From contig NC_064677.1 in the NCBI RefSeq assembly GCF_023278565.1, forward strand, positions 682,001-746,000: a stretch of 64,000 nt of DNA, given 5' to 3'. Shown here in pieces: positions 11,798-24,240 of this stretch. Position 1 is the first letter of the stretch. Each line of letters begins with the position of its first letter. Source of the stretch: Colletotrichum lupini. Its lineage: Eukaryota > Ascomycota > Sordariomycetes > Glomerellales > Glomerellaceae. The notes under the pieces are model-generated. The model saw only the letters and a list, made by a program, of their open reading frames with translations. It did not search any database and was not told where the DNA came from. A program made the translations under genes and the position numbers.

Positions 11798-13513
11798 TCA
11801 TTTGCCATCGTCTATCGTCATCTTCGCAACCGTCTCCGTCCCCTCACTCGAGATCCAACTCTGCAAACTCGCCTCCTTCTCAACCTTCCTCTCCTGCCTC
11901 GTCTTCAACCTCCACCCCTCCCCATCCTTCTTCTCACCACCACCAGGCGGCGTCACCTTGGGCTTCGCAAGCAACTTTCTCGAAAACGGTATCCGCCAAA
12001 TGTGCGGCCCGACCTCCGTCCCCGTCACCCGGTTCGTCTCGATCACGGTCCTCAGCCTCTTGGCCGCCTCCCAGTTCGACGTCACCGTCGTCAGCTTCGC
12101 CTTCCACCCGTACAGGAACGACGAAACGTTCATGGCGTTCAGCCCGGACCCCTTTTTCCCGACGGCCAGCGCGACGGCGGGGAGTTGACCCTCCGCTACC
12201 ATTCGCTGCGCATCATCCCATGAGACAGAGTCAACGATCTGCACGGGGAGGCGTAGGTCCTCGGGGACAGGGTAGACAGAGAGTTCCTGGAGCAACCTCA
12301 CTCGCCGCGCGCGATCTCGATCTGTCCCCTCTGCCTCGGGAACCTCGCCCTTCTCAAACAATATCCTCGTCCTAGCCTTCTCCTCTTCCGTCCCAATATC
12401 CCCCACGATCTTGAGAAACGTATCCGCCGCCTCCCGCGTACACACCAGCGTCCGGCCGGTGATGGCAGGGTACAGCGTATTCACCAACCGCGGCCCGTTC
12501 TCCACCTCATCCGTCGCGTCGATCCGATGCTGCTTCGACCTCAACAGCTCCGAGTCCGGTCCAATAGCCATGTGACTGAAATCCGACGCCAACGCCATGA
12601 ACACCGAACAATCCACATTCACCGTCGCCGTGAAATCCTTGTAATAATCCGCCTCCACAAGATTCGCAATCGCCTCCTCCAACGGCGGTGTCGCCTCCGT
12701 CAAGATCCCAGGACCATTCGCAGTCTCAACCACAAGATCCACGTCCCCGCCGCCCATCTTCCGCACCAACCTCAACAAATGATCCACGGCGTCATTCTCC
12801 CCCTCAGATACTCTCGACATGAGTATCCTTACCCTCGGCCTTCGATAATCCTGATACGACGTCCTTGCCGCGGCAACCATGTGCCTCGCGACCTTGGCGA
12901 CCTCGATACTATCCTCCGTCTCGTCCCTCAAAATCTCCAACATGGCCTCGTCCGCGCCCTCGTCCTCGAAATCCTCCTCCCAATCCCATCCGGCGTCCGC
13001 CATCTCGTAAAACAGCCTCCGCTCCGTCGTCGTCACGACTTTGACCCAGTCCGCGCCGCCATTCACGACTAAATCAATCACGGCGCTCACGCTCTTCCCG
13101 CCAACAGTCTTGTAGCTCAAGTCCCTCCTCATCCCCGTAAGCTCGCAACACCTCTTCGTAACCTCCCACACCGTCTCATAAAACTTGTAATTCGACGCAT
13201 CGAGCCTCAACCGGATCCGACTATCCAGCGCCTCGGTATCAACTCCTTCCTCCTCGCCACCATCATCATCATACGCCGCCACCATCTTCTCAAGATGCTT
13301 CTTCTCAGAAACAATAAGCCGTTCAAAGAACCCAAGCCCCGGAACAGCCTGGTTCCACGCCACAGGCTTATGCCCCGAAGCTGGCCGCCTCTCGATGGCG
13401 GCCTTGAGCTGCTCAAGCTCATCAAGTAGAACCGTGATGCGGTGGATGATGAACTGGCATTGCTGAAGCAGTGAAGTCTCGGGATCCGGCCCGAACTGCG
13501 GAAAGATTGCCAT
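11798..13513 (-). CDS. DUF1308 protein (UPF0415/C7orf25-like)
   Basis: A single exon encodes 571 residues starting at MAIFPQFGPDP. The N-terminal third is helical (leucine- and glutamate-rich). The central and C-terminal parts match what I know of the DUF1308 family, including the region around NVDCSVFMALASDFSH and LYPAITGRTLVCTREAADTF. The family is conserved from fungi to humans (C7orf25) and its biochemical role is not established. No signal peptide or membrane segment is seen, so a soluble intracellular protein is likely. The C-terminal 40 residues are lysine-rich and low in complexity. The long antisense frames over this gene arise from its codon bias. Confidence 0.85.
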   Translation of the reverse strand: MAIFPQFGPDPETSLLQQCQFIIHRITVLLDELEQLKAAIERRPASGHKPVAWNQAVPGLGFFERLIVSEKKHLEKMVAAYDDDGGEEEGVDTEALDSRIRLRLDASNYKFYETVWEVTKRCCELTGMRRDLSYKTVGGKSVSAVIDLVVNGGADWVKVVTTTERRLFYEMADAGWDWEEDFEDEGADEAMLEILRDETEDSIEVAKVARHMVAAARTSYQDYRRPRVRILMSRVSEGENDAVDHLLRLVRKMGGGDVDLVVETANGPGILTEATPPLEEAIANLVEADYYKDFTATVNVDCSVFMALASDFSHMAIGPDSELLRSKQHRIDATDEVENGPRLVNTLYPAITGRTLVCTREAADTFLKIVGDIGTEEEKARTRILFEKGEVPEAEGTDRDRARRVRLLQELSVYPVPEDLRLPVQIVDSVSWDDAQRMVAEGQLPAVALAVGKKGSGLNAMNVSSFLYGWKAKLTTVTSNWEAAKRLRTVIETNRVTGTEVGPHIWRIPFSRKLLAKPKVTPPGGGEKKDGEGWRLKTRQERKVEKEASLQSWISSEGTETVAKMTIDDGK

Positions 13514-14194
13514 GCCTTCTGCTCGGCGACGGAGATGCAGGTGGGCAGATTCCCGGTGCTGGCGGGCGTAGATGCAAATTTGATCCTGCGCGGGGTCAAT
13601 GATGGTCTTTCAAGGGCATGGATGATAAGTTACCTTGGCGCTCTTGAAAGAGAGTTTTCCTATGCCCACGTGTCAACTCCCCGTGCCTTGCGCAGTTGGA
13701 CAGTCAAACTTCGTTGAAAACTGACGGGTATGACTGATAGATAAACGTTGATACAATGGCACAGCGCCGGGCCCGTGAGCAGAATAGGCAGCTAAAGTGT
13801 GTGGGTCCGCCTGTGGGGCTCCGACGCGGGGCCGAGAACCGGACCGCGAATGGAGTCTGAGCATGGGACGGTGAAAAGGAACAGTTCTCTCACCAAGCAT
13901 TCCACACTCGGCAGGCGATTTATCCATATGAGCGGTTAAATGGCGAGCAAGGCTTTACGCCGAGGTCTTCGCATTGCATTAATCTTCTCGCTGGCGTCCA
14001 GCCAAGTCATGTTCATTAAGGCGCATAAGCCGCCATCCGATCCCCATCATCCAATGCGCCCTTCATCCACTGTGGGCATGCAAGGCGAACCTCAGCGCCC
14101 ATCATCCAATGCATATCGGCGCTGTCGTCTAATCAATGGCAGAAAAGGTATAATGTCTCGGTCCAATGCTTCCATCTCAAACATGAACAACAGT
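13514..14194. other. Intergenic, with a 15-bp direct repeat
   Basis: Between the DUF1308 start and the DUF1688 stop I see no coding frame. A 15-bp word beginning CCCATCATCC occurs twice, near 14043 and 14098. The region should hold the DUF1308 promoter. Confidence 0.5.
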
Positions 14195-16086
14195 CTAGAA
14201 AACAGTACCGTCGCTATCGATCAAAATTGGCGGTTCTTTCGTGTTGGGTCTGCTAAACTCTGCCATCTCACGACCTCCCTAGAAGATTGTATTAGCGACA
14301 CCTTCGAAAATCTAACAGTTCGGGCGAGCTTACCTTCCAGCTTCCGGCTTCGAGTATTTGCGCGAGAGTCAACTGATTGCCCTTCAGGTCGTTCTTCATG
14401 TGCTTGTTGACTTCTGCGCAAAGCCTATCCAGGAAGCCGACCGTGACACCACGCCACTCAACTATCACGTCGTCGCTAGGCTCAAACATTGGTGCAACTT
14501 CAACTGGCTTGACGTTTGTCCTTCTGCAGTACTCGTCGTAGTGCTCGAGGCCTCTCTCGGAATCGCCTGCCTTTAGCGTAAGAACTCCCAAGTCGATGAA
14601 CAAACCGCCGTTGCGGTACTCAGGCAGGCCGGTGAGGAGTTCAACGCCAGCAAAATGGATGCGAAGTAGTGACTGCATAGGCTGCATCAGACTGTAGCAG
14701 AGCCACTGTGTAAGCTTGTGGAACGGCAGAATAGACTCCCATGCCGCGGTCGAGTTCTGGGCAGACGGCGGGAATGGTGAGAATTGTGAAGTCGTCGGAC
14801 TCTGCGGAGGTTGCGGCATTGATTGGCAAGGCCAGGCATCGCCGAGAGATACGCCATTAATCGAGGTGCGGGAAGCTGGCCAGATGGGCATGAGGCCGTT
14901 CATCAGGACATTCCACAATGTAGGGAGAATCACAATGGGCATCGAAGAAGCTTGAGTCGAGGGATGCGATAGGAGATAATCTGAGGCGGGTCAGTTCAGT
15001 CCTGGCACCTCATTTCCACCGGACTCGGAGAGTTGTCAACTTACCAACCATGTGACCTGGCCGTCCGCTGTCGCCAAAGTATTCCCGCTTCTCGGTCAGG
15101 GCATTTGCTAGCCGTTGGAGCAATTGTGTCCTGCCTTCAATGCCTGCCATTTCGTTGCCCGGTTTCGACTGCAAGCCTGCAGATACCCTCTCTACTGTCA
15201 GGTTGCGCAGTCCCTCCTTGTCAACCTGGAACTTGTTTCTGCTGTCGCTGGAGAAAAGACCCTTGACGACTGTCAGTGAACGCACGAGTCCACCAGAATC
15301 GTGAAATAGACTTACACTCTTGAACATCTCCAAGCTGGCTACGGCGATGCCTTCTGACCGGCGGTATATGCGTCCGTTTTCGGTGCTCTTGTAACTCCAC
15401 TTTGTGCCTGCGCCAGCGTCGAGAAGCACACTCACGAGGAAGAGGTCGATCATGCGCCGACATTTTTCGCTGTTGTCGACATCTTCGGGGAATGTGGAAA
15501 GAAGCTGTGCAATGCGGTCACGACCGCCGACACAGAAGTGCTGGTGTCTTCCGTGGCTAGGAATCGAATTGTACGGGGCGTCGTAGTCTCTCTACAGGGG
15601 TTTGCAAGGTCAGTATAATGCTATTCGCTGGCCAAAATAGCGTGTTGGTGGGTGGTGCCAGGGCACGCAAACACCTGCAAGCGCCCCAAGGCTGACTCGT
15701 ACCTTGATGATCTGAGAGACGAACGTCACAACGTCTGGGAACTTGCGCATGTCCACGTCAAAGTGCTTCAATTCGTTGCGGATCGCCTTGTCCGTGACAA
15801 TCTTGCTTCGTTCTCTAACCGCCCCCAAGCTCCTGAGGTATCCTGCCGGGTCAAGCTGCGGGTCAGGAGGACGCGGCAAGTCGACCTTGGGTATCGAGGT
15901 AGGCGAGAAGGGCGTCAAAGGCGTGCCGGGCGTCGTGCTCGTTCCGGAAGACCTGTTCATTGTAGTGCTGCGTGGCGGTGGTGATTTGATGCTGGAAGCA
16001 CCAGAGGCGATGCTCACGTTTGACGTGTTGATCGATGGCTTGCCCGAGGCTTTGGGGGCCTTTTCCTTGCGAGAAAAGAGGCCCAT
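14195..16086 (-). CDS. DUF1688 protein, URC4/urg3 type (uracil catabolism)
   Basis: Five exons (16086-15703, 15591-15316, 15261-15045, 14980-14334, 14278-14195) give 535 residues. The first 60 residues are Ser/Pro-rich; the DUF1688 domain then fills the rest (AGYLRSLGAVRERS, RDYDAPYNSIPSHGR, RLIDLFL-type LLDAGAG segment, EYRNGGLFIDLGVLTLK) and ends with the typical IDSDGTVF C-terminus, recovered only by splicing the last 84-nt exon. Yeast URC4 and S. pombe urg3 belong to this family and are needed for uracil catabolism through the URC pathway; the enzymatic step is not settled. The usual partner URC1 is not in the window. The 54-bp intron 2 ends in AAG and is in frame without a stop, so its retention would add 18 residues. 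Confidence 0.92.
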
Positions 16087-19000
16087 TTTGGCTGAATGAG
16101 TGACCGCTGGGTCGAGGGGCTCGTGAGATGGCGGTTGGTGGGGTTTCGCTGGGGGGGGGTTCAGGCGGTGCTGAATTGAACTGAACTCGGTTCAAGGCGA
16201 AGCTTCCGAGTGGCCAGCTGGTGATTCGAACTTTGGCCAGCTACAAGCTGTGCTGTGGCGACACAGGCCTGGTGCGACGATCACCGTGGCCGGGGGGTGC
16301 TTCGCTTCCGGATCCGTCAGGTGAGTGGACAGGCGTGTTGTCCTTATTCGCTTGGCCAACGATGCTGAGATGGCGAGAGAGAGAGATTCGGAGGTGGACG
16401 ACGTCGATTTGCAGCAGCGGCGGCGACAGCAGCAGTGGGAACAGCAGCAGGAACAGGGACAGAAGGGAGGGGAGACCAGAAGTTGATAAGTCGAGGGTCT
16501 GCCACGCAAGTTTAATAGGGGGCGGTTTTCTGGACTTGCGGGGAACAATATCAGCAGTCTGCTTCTGGAGCCGTGAGCAGCTGGTTGCGCGCGAAATGTC
16601 CAGGCCCTCTCTTGTGCTGGGGGGGCTTGTCTTGTCGTGCTTGTCGGGGGGAGGGCTACTCTGGGCTCAGGGACCGATTCCCTTATTGGTGTTAGAGTTC
16701 TGGCCGACGTCGATCTGGATCAGGGATACCCGCTGGAGCTAGATGAACTGCTTTTGGCCTGGTTAGCTGGAAAAATGTCGAGCCACCTTGAGCCATTCCC
16801 ACTGCGCCCACGCCGGACACAGACAATGAACAGACACGCAACCGCCGGAAAAATGGCACATGAAGAAAAAGAATTGGGGCTAATTGGGGTGCCATGGTAA
16901 GAGGATAGTTATGCAGACAGTGGCAGTAGAGGCGTGTTAATGAGTAAAGGGCGACATGCGGTCCGTAAAGTAGATAAGGCAAGCTGCTGCCGCGTTTCCT
17001 TTCTTTGTACACTTTCCATGTGTCTGTCTTGTACATGAAGTCCTGTATCCGTACATTCTGGATCTGCCTCGGACTCTTGAAGTTCACCATCGTGGGGCAC
17101 ACTGGCTCGCAACCTTGTTGTCGGCCATCTGGCACACCCCTGGTGCCCCCTCGCAGCGCTATGCAAGCAATGATCCGGGGCATTTGCCAGGAACGCAGAG
17201 CATAGACATTGGGTGCGAATTGCGGCTTTGCGGGAGGCGGGGAAATGACTGGAAGGAGGGTCTCAACACTTACGGATACTTGGATCACCTCTGACGTGCT
17301 CTTTTCAGTCTTCTCTCAGAAGGTGTGGGTCAATGAAGCAGCAATTGATGTTTTCTAACAGGTGGTCTGTCGCAAAGGGTCTCGTCCTGTGTCTCGGTGG
17401 TGTAGCTGGCTGCCGTGGCGCGTAGAGAAGGAAGCACGCAGACCGTCGGGGCGCGACAATGATGAGTGCAGCAGCAGCAGTAGTATATTGAGACTTGAAA
17501 GTGAACGCCGAGACGGGGTCGATATTGGCGTTGGATGTCGAAGTCCACCGGGACTGTGAAGCTGGATCTCGGACGGTGGGGTTGGCTTTGCGGAGAGAGA
17601 TTTGGCAGCGGGAGCGAGGGCGATAAAAATGATATCCGTCCGTCAACCGGATCTGAGCTAGGCCAAGCGGGATCTCAGAGGCGTCCAATGTTTGCGGTAG
17701 GGGAAATGAAGATCAATATGCGGCCAATCTAGCAGGGGATGCAGGCGCGGCAGAGTTGCTTGACACCACGGAACTCTCAGAAGCTGAGTGAGAGAAAAAG
17801 CAACCTCTTGGAGACAGCGCGGCCAACAGCACAACGTCAATGGCCAATCGGGCTCGGGTAAGAGGCGAGCGGTATCAAGCTTAGCCTCTCGGAGGCTAAC
17901 CGCCGTCTATATCGGGTGAGGTGGTAGCGTACGTGTATGATGTTGAGACAATGCGACAGACGGGCCAGGTGGGTGAGGCCAATGCTGCTGCTGTATTAGA
18001 TGGAGTTAGATGACAACGTCTCTGGTGTAAGGAACTCTCTGAAGAGGCTGCAGATGCTCCGCGCAGGGTGTATCGTGTTGACAATGAGGTAGGAAGAGAA
18101 TGCCCAGGGAAGAGTACAGAGGACAAGAAGAGGTGCGAGTCAAGAGGGAAAGGCTCCTCCAGCAAAGTGGGCGGATGTATCTGCAGAGGGACAAGATGAA
18201 TGAAGGAAGCTCTGTGTGGCACGCGGATTGTCGATTGGGGACGATGCGCGGCCCAGGCGAGGCCAGGAACGTGGGGACAGCCGTGGGTGTGTGAGGTGGG
18301 CGTGGATAGAGAAAGCTGCGGCGAAGCAAAACAGAATACCTCAGGTACTCCGTACTCTGTGTCCGTACGGATACTAAGCAGGCAAGTAATGTACCTTGCG
18401 CCGTGCGGATACCTCACCCTACCTTACCTCAAAGCTGGGACAGGATGGGGCAGAAGGAGGAGCAGAATGACGGACGAGGATCGGATGGCATAAAGGCAAG
18501 CCGAGGAAGACAAGGAGCAAGATGGGGACGGGGCAAGATGAGGACGGCTGATGGGATGGCAGACTTGGGGGTCGTCGCGGCAATAGAGTCAAAAAGACGA
18601 GCGAGAGAAAATATCGAAAAAGAGCCACCTTGACTTACTGCGTACGAGTTACGACCTTGCAGATGGATACAAATGCAACTGAATGGATCTTCTTGGGTCG
18701 ATAGGTCGGGGTCTGTCTGCAGCTCTGACGACCGGGAATAGCCCTCCCTGGTCTACGGTCTCTTTGCTTTGTTTTTTATCTCCTTCCAACGGGAAAAAGA
18801 ACTGTTTGCCAATGCGCTCTCGGCTTGGTATATCTCGCGTCAAGAAGAAACAAATGGAGCGTAAGATGGAGAAAGTTTCTGATGGAGCGAAATCGAAAAC
18901 TTGGGATGAATCTTGGTAATTTCAGACTGAACCAACCTGAGAGATGGGAAGGAGAGAAGGGCAGCACAGTACGTACCGGGGACTTGCCTCGCACCCGACT

Positions 19001-22000
19001 CCATCCTTCCCGTTCTTTCCACACCACGTAACGTACCTTCCTACCTTCCTACCTTCCTACCTTACCTACCTTCCTGAGATGCTCCATGAAGCATTCGAAG
19101 CACCTTCCTTGGGATATGACGACGGCCGAGATACCTTACTTGAAGAAGTTCCCGGGTCCTACCTTATTGAGACGTGAGGAGGTACCTACCCATCTAGTAA
19201 CCTTTCACTTGCGTCAAATCCCGTGCTTTTTCCATGCCTGATTTCTTTCTCTTCATCCCAGGTTCAATGGATCCCGTGATCTCACATAGTAGGCTACTAC
19301 AGACTCATCTTGCAAGGGACAGACAATGGTCCCAAGGCCATCAAACCGATATTCAGACAAGTCAGACTCGTCCCCGACCTTGGGGACGGCACGGGAAGGA
19401 AGCCACAAGACTCCAGAGTCTGGCGGGGGCGTTGCAGGGAATCCTGGACCAACATACAATGAGGGACTTTATCGTTTTGCGTCTGCATCCAGGCATATCC
19501 ACCAATCAATACTCCATACAAAGATCTTGTAAATGTACATCTCGAGTTGAGTTGTCATGGAAGTATGCTGCCGTCTGCATATACCTACACTAGAGACTCG
19601 CGAGTCGCAGAGGGCCCATGTCGAAATTTCGAGGTACGAGGCTCAAGGCTCTAGCTGCTCGGACATGGAGAGAGTCTCCACTTGATCACTGTACCTGAGA
19701 AGCTGCCACAGTGTGTCGGTTCCGATTCTCCTCAAGCTTTCAGTGCATGGAGCCACTGGATTGGAATTAGGCGAAAAAAGTGTCGTCCAATGTCTGCAGC
19801 CCGCTAGACAGCCCCGGCCAGGGTGGGTCCTCGGCTCCACCAACGCGGACTTTGGACAATGGAACACCGGACGGTCTGGCCAACAGGCGGAAGGCTTGCG
19901 GTTCCACACTTGTCCCGCGAAGTACGTTTAGGGTACTTCAGTACTTGCCTCTATGTACCTATCTTTACTGAGTGTCCACCTTTCAACGCATCTTCCAATT
20001 CAGATGAGTATTTTCTTCCATTTCGCTGTTTAGTTCCAGACGCAAAGATAGGTGCATATTACCAAAGGCCCCTTTCATGGTCAAACAAGTCGTTATCTCC
20101 GCTACTCATCTCTACCGCAACACTTCCAGAATATTGAGGCGCCATTAGCTTCCACATTCAGAAACATGGCATCGACGCCCGAGGGAAGCCACCAGTAGTG
20201 CACCTTCCATCACCTCCCTCACCTCAATGAATGCACAGACCGATTGACCGAGGTACTCACAGTGTCTTTTTGGTGCCGTCATCTTCCCCAGATCATCACC
20301 TAACGGATACCCATTCATCCATCACCCACCCGTCCATCGTCATCCTCAATCACCACGCCACCAACAACGACCAACACCACTATCGCTGCGACCTCACTGC
20401 TGATCTGGCCCACCTCTGCAAATCACCAACTGATTCAGTTCCTCATCTGCACCCAAAGCTTACTCTCCAGCCAGCCTCCAGGGGACCTCATCTCTTCTGC
20501 ATGCGCCTCGTCAAGCAAGGGACCCCCCTCCGGAATCACTCCCGGCGGCCCATGACAATGTCTTGACTCTTGCTACTGCACCATCATCATGCTCCCTCCT
20601 CGTTGCTCAACCACGCCTCATACCTGCGAGACTGCGACAAGTCATATCAACACTGCGGCGCCCCAATAGAGGGCCACGATCCATGGCACTTGCTGCAACG
20701 CCCCAATTACGGCTGCTGTACCCATACAGTGTGATCGATAGACGTGCTACGATAGAGCCCGGCAACCGATGCTTTTCGTCGAGATTTTCTCTCCTTCTTT
20801 CTGAACCCATCCATGCTTTGTATGGATGGACAGACTCCAGTCGAGCTGTAAACATGGTACGATCGTTCCATAGGTCCCATATTCAGAGCCGGGGGCGCTA
20901 CGGAAAGCTCCCTAGTCACCAGTGGAACGCAAAAACTGACCAACATGGGGCTCTAGTGGCCGAGGCGAAAACGTGCCCAAGCACACAAGAAAACGCCTAG
21001 CTCTACACAGCTGTAGCGAGTTTGCCGCTGCCTGCAGCCCAGCATGCCCCTCGACTTCGCTGTGTGCTCATCATGCTCCATTACGACCATAACTCGCCCG
21101 ACCCTTGGGGCAATGTCGATTTCTAGTGGTCCTTAACGAGTCGATTGCTGCCATGGCAAGCTGGTAACAATGCAAAGTCGTGGAAACCAACATGGGGCGT
21201 TTGGGGGCCAGGCGTGGCAGAAAATCACATCGCGGCGCGGAGAGCAGTAAAAGCCCACCTGCTAAACGTACTTAGGCCATGCATTACCTACATGCGCCCA
21301 CCGTCGTGTGTGAGCGTCGCCGGCATCTCGGAACCACATCCTGCTCTCCGGTCCATCAACCACGGCTCACACTCGCCTCCTTGCCTGCTTCGCGGCTTCG
21401 GTTGGTCGAAAATGTGATGCCCTGGCTGCTTAATGCCTATGCAGTACGGATCACAGTCAGCTCCAGTCTGGTTCTGTCCCGTAAAGTCCCCAGCCAATCA
21501 TTCGCAACGCGTCTTCGCACCGGGCCGAGCAGCAGGAGACCTGCGAAATAAGCGTACGCCGTACCGAGGTCGAGAGAAGAGAATTCAACCAAGTCGGCTG
21601 CCTAGAGTTGGTCGCCGGCTCGCCGTTACCCCTTCTCCACCTATGTCTGCCATTCTGGTTCGTGGACGGTGGTTGGCAAAGGAGAAGGTTGTTTGCTCCC
21701 GAGTCCCAGATGCAACGTCGGCCGCCGCGCATACATGCAAGTCCCAGGTCCATCTCACTTCGGCTACTTGGTCCTGCAGCTGACCGCAATCGACACTCGG
21801 GCTTGCGGACAGGCAAACAGGAAAGCAAACGGCCCGGTAGGGAGTACCCTCGAGGGTCTCTCCCAAGAAAAAAATCTCAAAAAATTTCTTCTGTTGTCTC
21901 TGGGGGCCTGGAAGGTTCAGACTGACAGTATTCGTACCAGGGACCTGGGCTCTGTGGGATGGGAGGATGGCCGGTCTGTGTTGCAGTGCAGCCGAAGTCT

Positions 22001-23368
22001 GCAAGGTACGGGAGACTGTGCACGTTTCTGGAATGGCCCGGACTTTAGCTGCAGGCCGCAGTGCGCCGCCCTACAGACTCGAAAGTTGAGAGCCAAAGAG
22101 CAGACTTCAGACGTTCGCATGGTGGTTGTGGACAGTTGGCAGCCATTTGCACTAGTGGTGCCTCGCAACGTTTTAGCATTGGGCCACGGGCCGCAGCGAG
22201 CTGTTCGCAGAAATGAACCAACTGCCAATCCCTTTTGCTAAAAGCCTGCACTACGGTGTACACTGGCAACCAAGTAATCGTACGAAGTACGTCTGCGGCA
22301 CGGCGTAAGGTCACATCGAGATGTGCATGCGCAGACAGACTCTAGCAACTTACCGTCACATCGAGGACCTCGATTGCATCAAGCACCTGCTTTCTCTACC
22401 GGATGTTCTATGACGCGACGCAGGACGGCTTCACCTCTTCTGTCACAGCCCACGGCCTTTCCCGGTTCAAAAGAGCCATGGAGCTCCCACCTCGTCCTTG
22501 GGGATTCAATGGAGGCACAATTAGTCAAGTACATCCCTAGAACGCGCACCAACCAACCAAGTGCCAACCAACGCATGAGACGCCACAAACTCCAAGGGAC
22601 GGACTTGAAAGCACAAAAACGTGTCGAGACCGGGATGAAAGGAGCCTCGTGCGCACTTTGCCTCGTGTTCTCGGCACACAAGCTCGGACATCCGGACCCT
22701 TGGGCGTTTGCTCAACAGCAAATAGACGTCTCAAAAATCAGTTTCTGCAAATTCGTACTACGAAACCGAGGTGAGAGGACCATGATGATTGACTCCTGAT
22801 CATCTTGTTACTCCGTAGAGTGATGGAGCTTCACCCCTATTGTCTACCAAATTCATGACTCTCTGGCTTTCACTTGCGCTCAGGACCTTCAAAGAGGATC
22901 CCTCCGCTGTGGAAACACGTCAATCCGACCGCGCTTGGCGTTGCTTCTGACAGCTTGCTCGGTGGACGCCAAATTCAACGACAGATCAGGACAGTCCGTG
23001 TTTGCGGCACGACAGCCTGACATAGTTTTTGCTACTAGGCCCTCAACGCAGCAGCACGGAGACGATATCGTATCATGACATCTGGTAGAGCCTCAAACTA
23101 GAGAAAACTCAGTGTCGCTCATCGGCTCGTGCCACTTTCTTCACCACACCGAGTATGATCAGGCCCACTGCACTCCTCCTATATCCTTTCAATGCTCCCA
23201 TCACGGCGCCGCCCTTGGCCCGGTCATCGAGGAGCTTAGGCCCAAGGATGCTCAGTGTTGCCCTGGACCCGGCCCCCAAGGATGGCCCAGCTTCTCGAAT
23301 TTGAAGAAGAGCCCCAGACCGAAGACGGCTAGCCGGAAAGGGAAGCTGCAAAACCAATCTTACAATTT
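16087..23368. other. Long gene-poor region
   Basis: About 7.3 kb of normal base composition with no ORF I would defend as a gene. Frames up to 198 codons exist on both strands, but they are low-complexity, overlap each other, and show no recognisable domain or matching splice signals. Runs of TACC/CCTT words are common (for example near 18.41 and 19.03-19.08 kb), as in many fungal promoters. The left part must include the promoter of the DUF1688 gene. Non-coding transcripts cannot be excluded. Confidence 0.55.
19034..19075. repeat. TACCTTCC microsatellite
   Basis: About four to five imperfect copies of the 8-bp unit TACCTTCC in tandem, with one unit reading TACCTTACC. It lies in the gene-poor region. 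Confidence 0.85.
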
Positions 23369-24227
23369 CTAAGTACCTTATTATTAAAGAAAGTTAATTC
23401 TTTCTAAGTCACAAGTACAAGAATATAGTTTTAATAAAATAGTATAGTACCTACTTAGTATTTAAATTAAGATACTTTTTTAAGCTTATTATAAAAGAAA
23501 AATAATTATATTACTAACTACTTACTATCGAGGTTCGTAACGCTATAGCTTTAACTATAATAGCTTCGCTTATAATAAATAAAAAGTCTAATTATAAGTC
23601 CCTTAAAAACCTCTTTTTAAGGGCTATAAAAGCCTCTAAGTATACTAAGTTAAAATACTTACTAAGATATTAATAACTAAACTAATTTTATAATAACGGC
23701 CTTAATAAAAAAACTAAAAAACGAACTAAGAGATAATACTAAAATCCTCGCCGACGTTAAGTATAATTTACGAAACGTAATAACGTAGCTATAAAATATT
23801 AATAATATATTTTATATTAAAAAGACTATTATTAATATTAATAAGATAAATAGGGCCGTATTAATATAACGCCTCGGCTTCTTTTTATAGCTCGAGGACT
23901 ATAACTTTAAATAATATTAAAAATTTATTAAAAAGCTCTCTCGAGTACTTTAATATATCTACTACTATCTCCGTAATAATAAGACTCTTAGTACTTATAT
24001 ATAAGTATAAGTTACTTATTTTTAAATAGTAATATTAGCTTATTAATAAGCTATTAAAACTACGACTTTAATAATCCCTTAATAAGGGAGAGAGTAGAAT
24101 AAAAGAAAGGATAAGTAATTTATAAAAAGGGTTAAGGTTAAATAGTACGGAATTTAAGGGCAGGGTAGCGTTTATATATACTACGGCAATCCTCTAGTAA
24201 TACAAAACGATGGAGTTAAACAGTGCA
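23369..24227. mobile_element. RIP-degraded AT island with candidate target-site duplication
   Basis: This stretch has the same TpA-rich, CpA-poor composition as the two large blocks but stands alone in ordinary DNA. It is flanked by a 13-bp direct repeat: AATCTTACAATTT at 23356-23368 and AATCTTATAATTT at 24228-24240. The single difference is C versus T in a CpA/TpA context, as RIP would produce. This suggests a small inserted element with a target-site duplication. The length of the duplication would fit a LINE or SINE better than an LTR element, but no coding remnant was recognised. Confidence 0.6.
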
Positions 24228-24240
24228 AATCTTATAATTT

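Noticed and set aside
11791..13072. Plus-strand frames of 128-194 codons
   Set aside because: They lie antisense to the DUF1308 gene and are Arg/Pro/Ser-rich, typical shadows of codon bias.
13940..14410. 156-codon plus-strand frame
   Set aside because: It overlaps the last two exons of the DUF1688 gene in antisense and has no domain.
16192..18843. Several frames of 100-198 codons on both strands
   Set aside because: Low-complexity, mutually overlapping, no conserved motif, no consistent splice structure.
20231..22799. Plus-strand frames of 111, 145, 190 and 158 codons
   Set aside because: No recognisable family, biased composition, and comparable open frames on the opposite strand.
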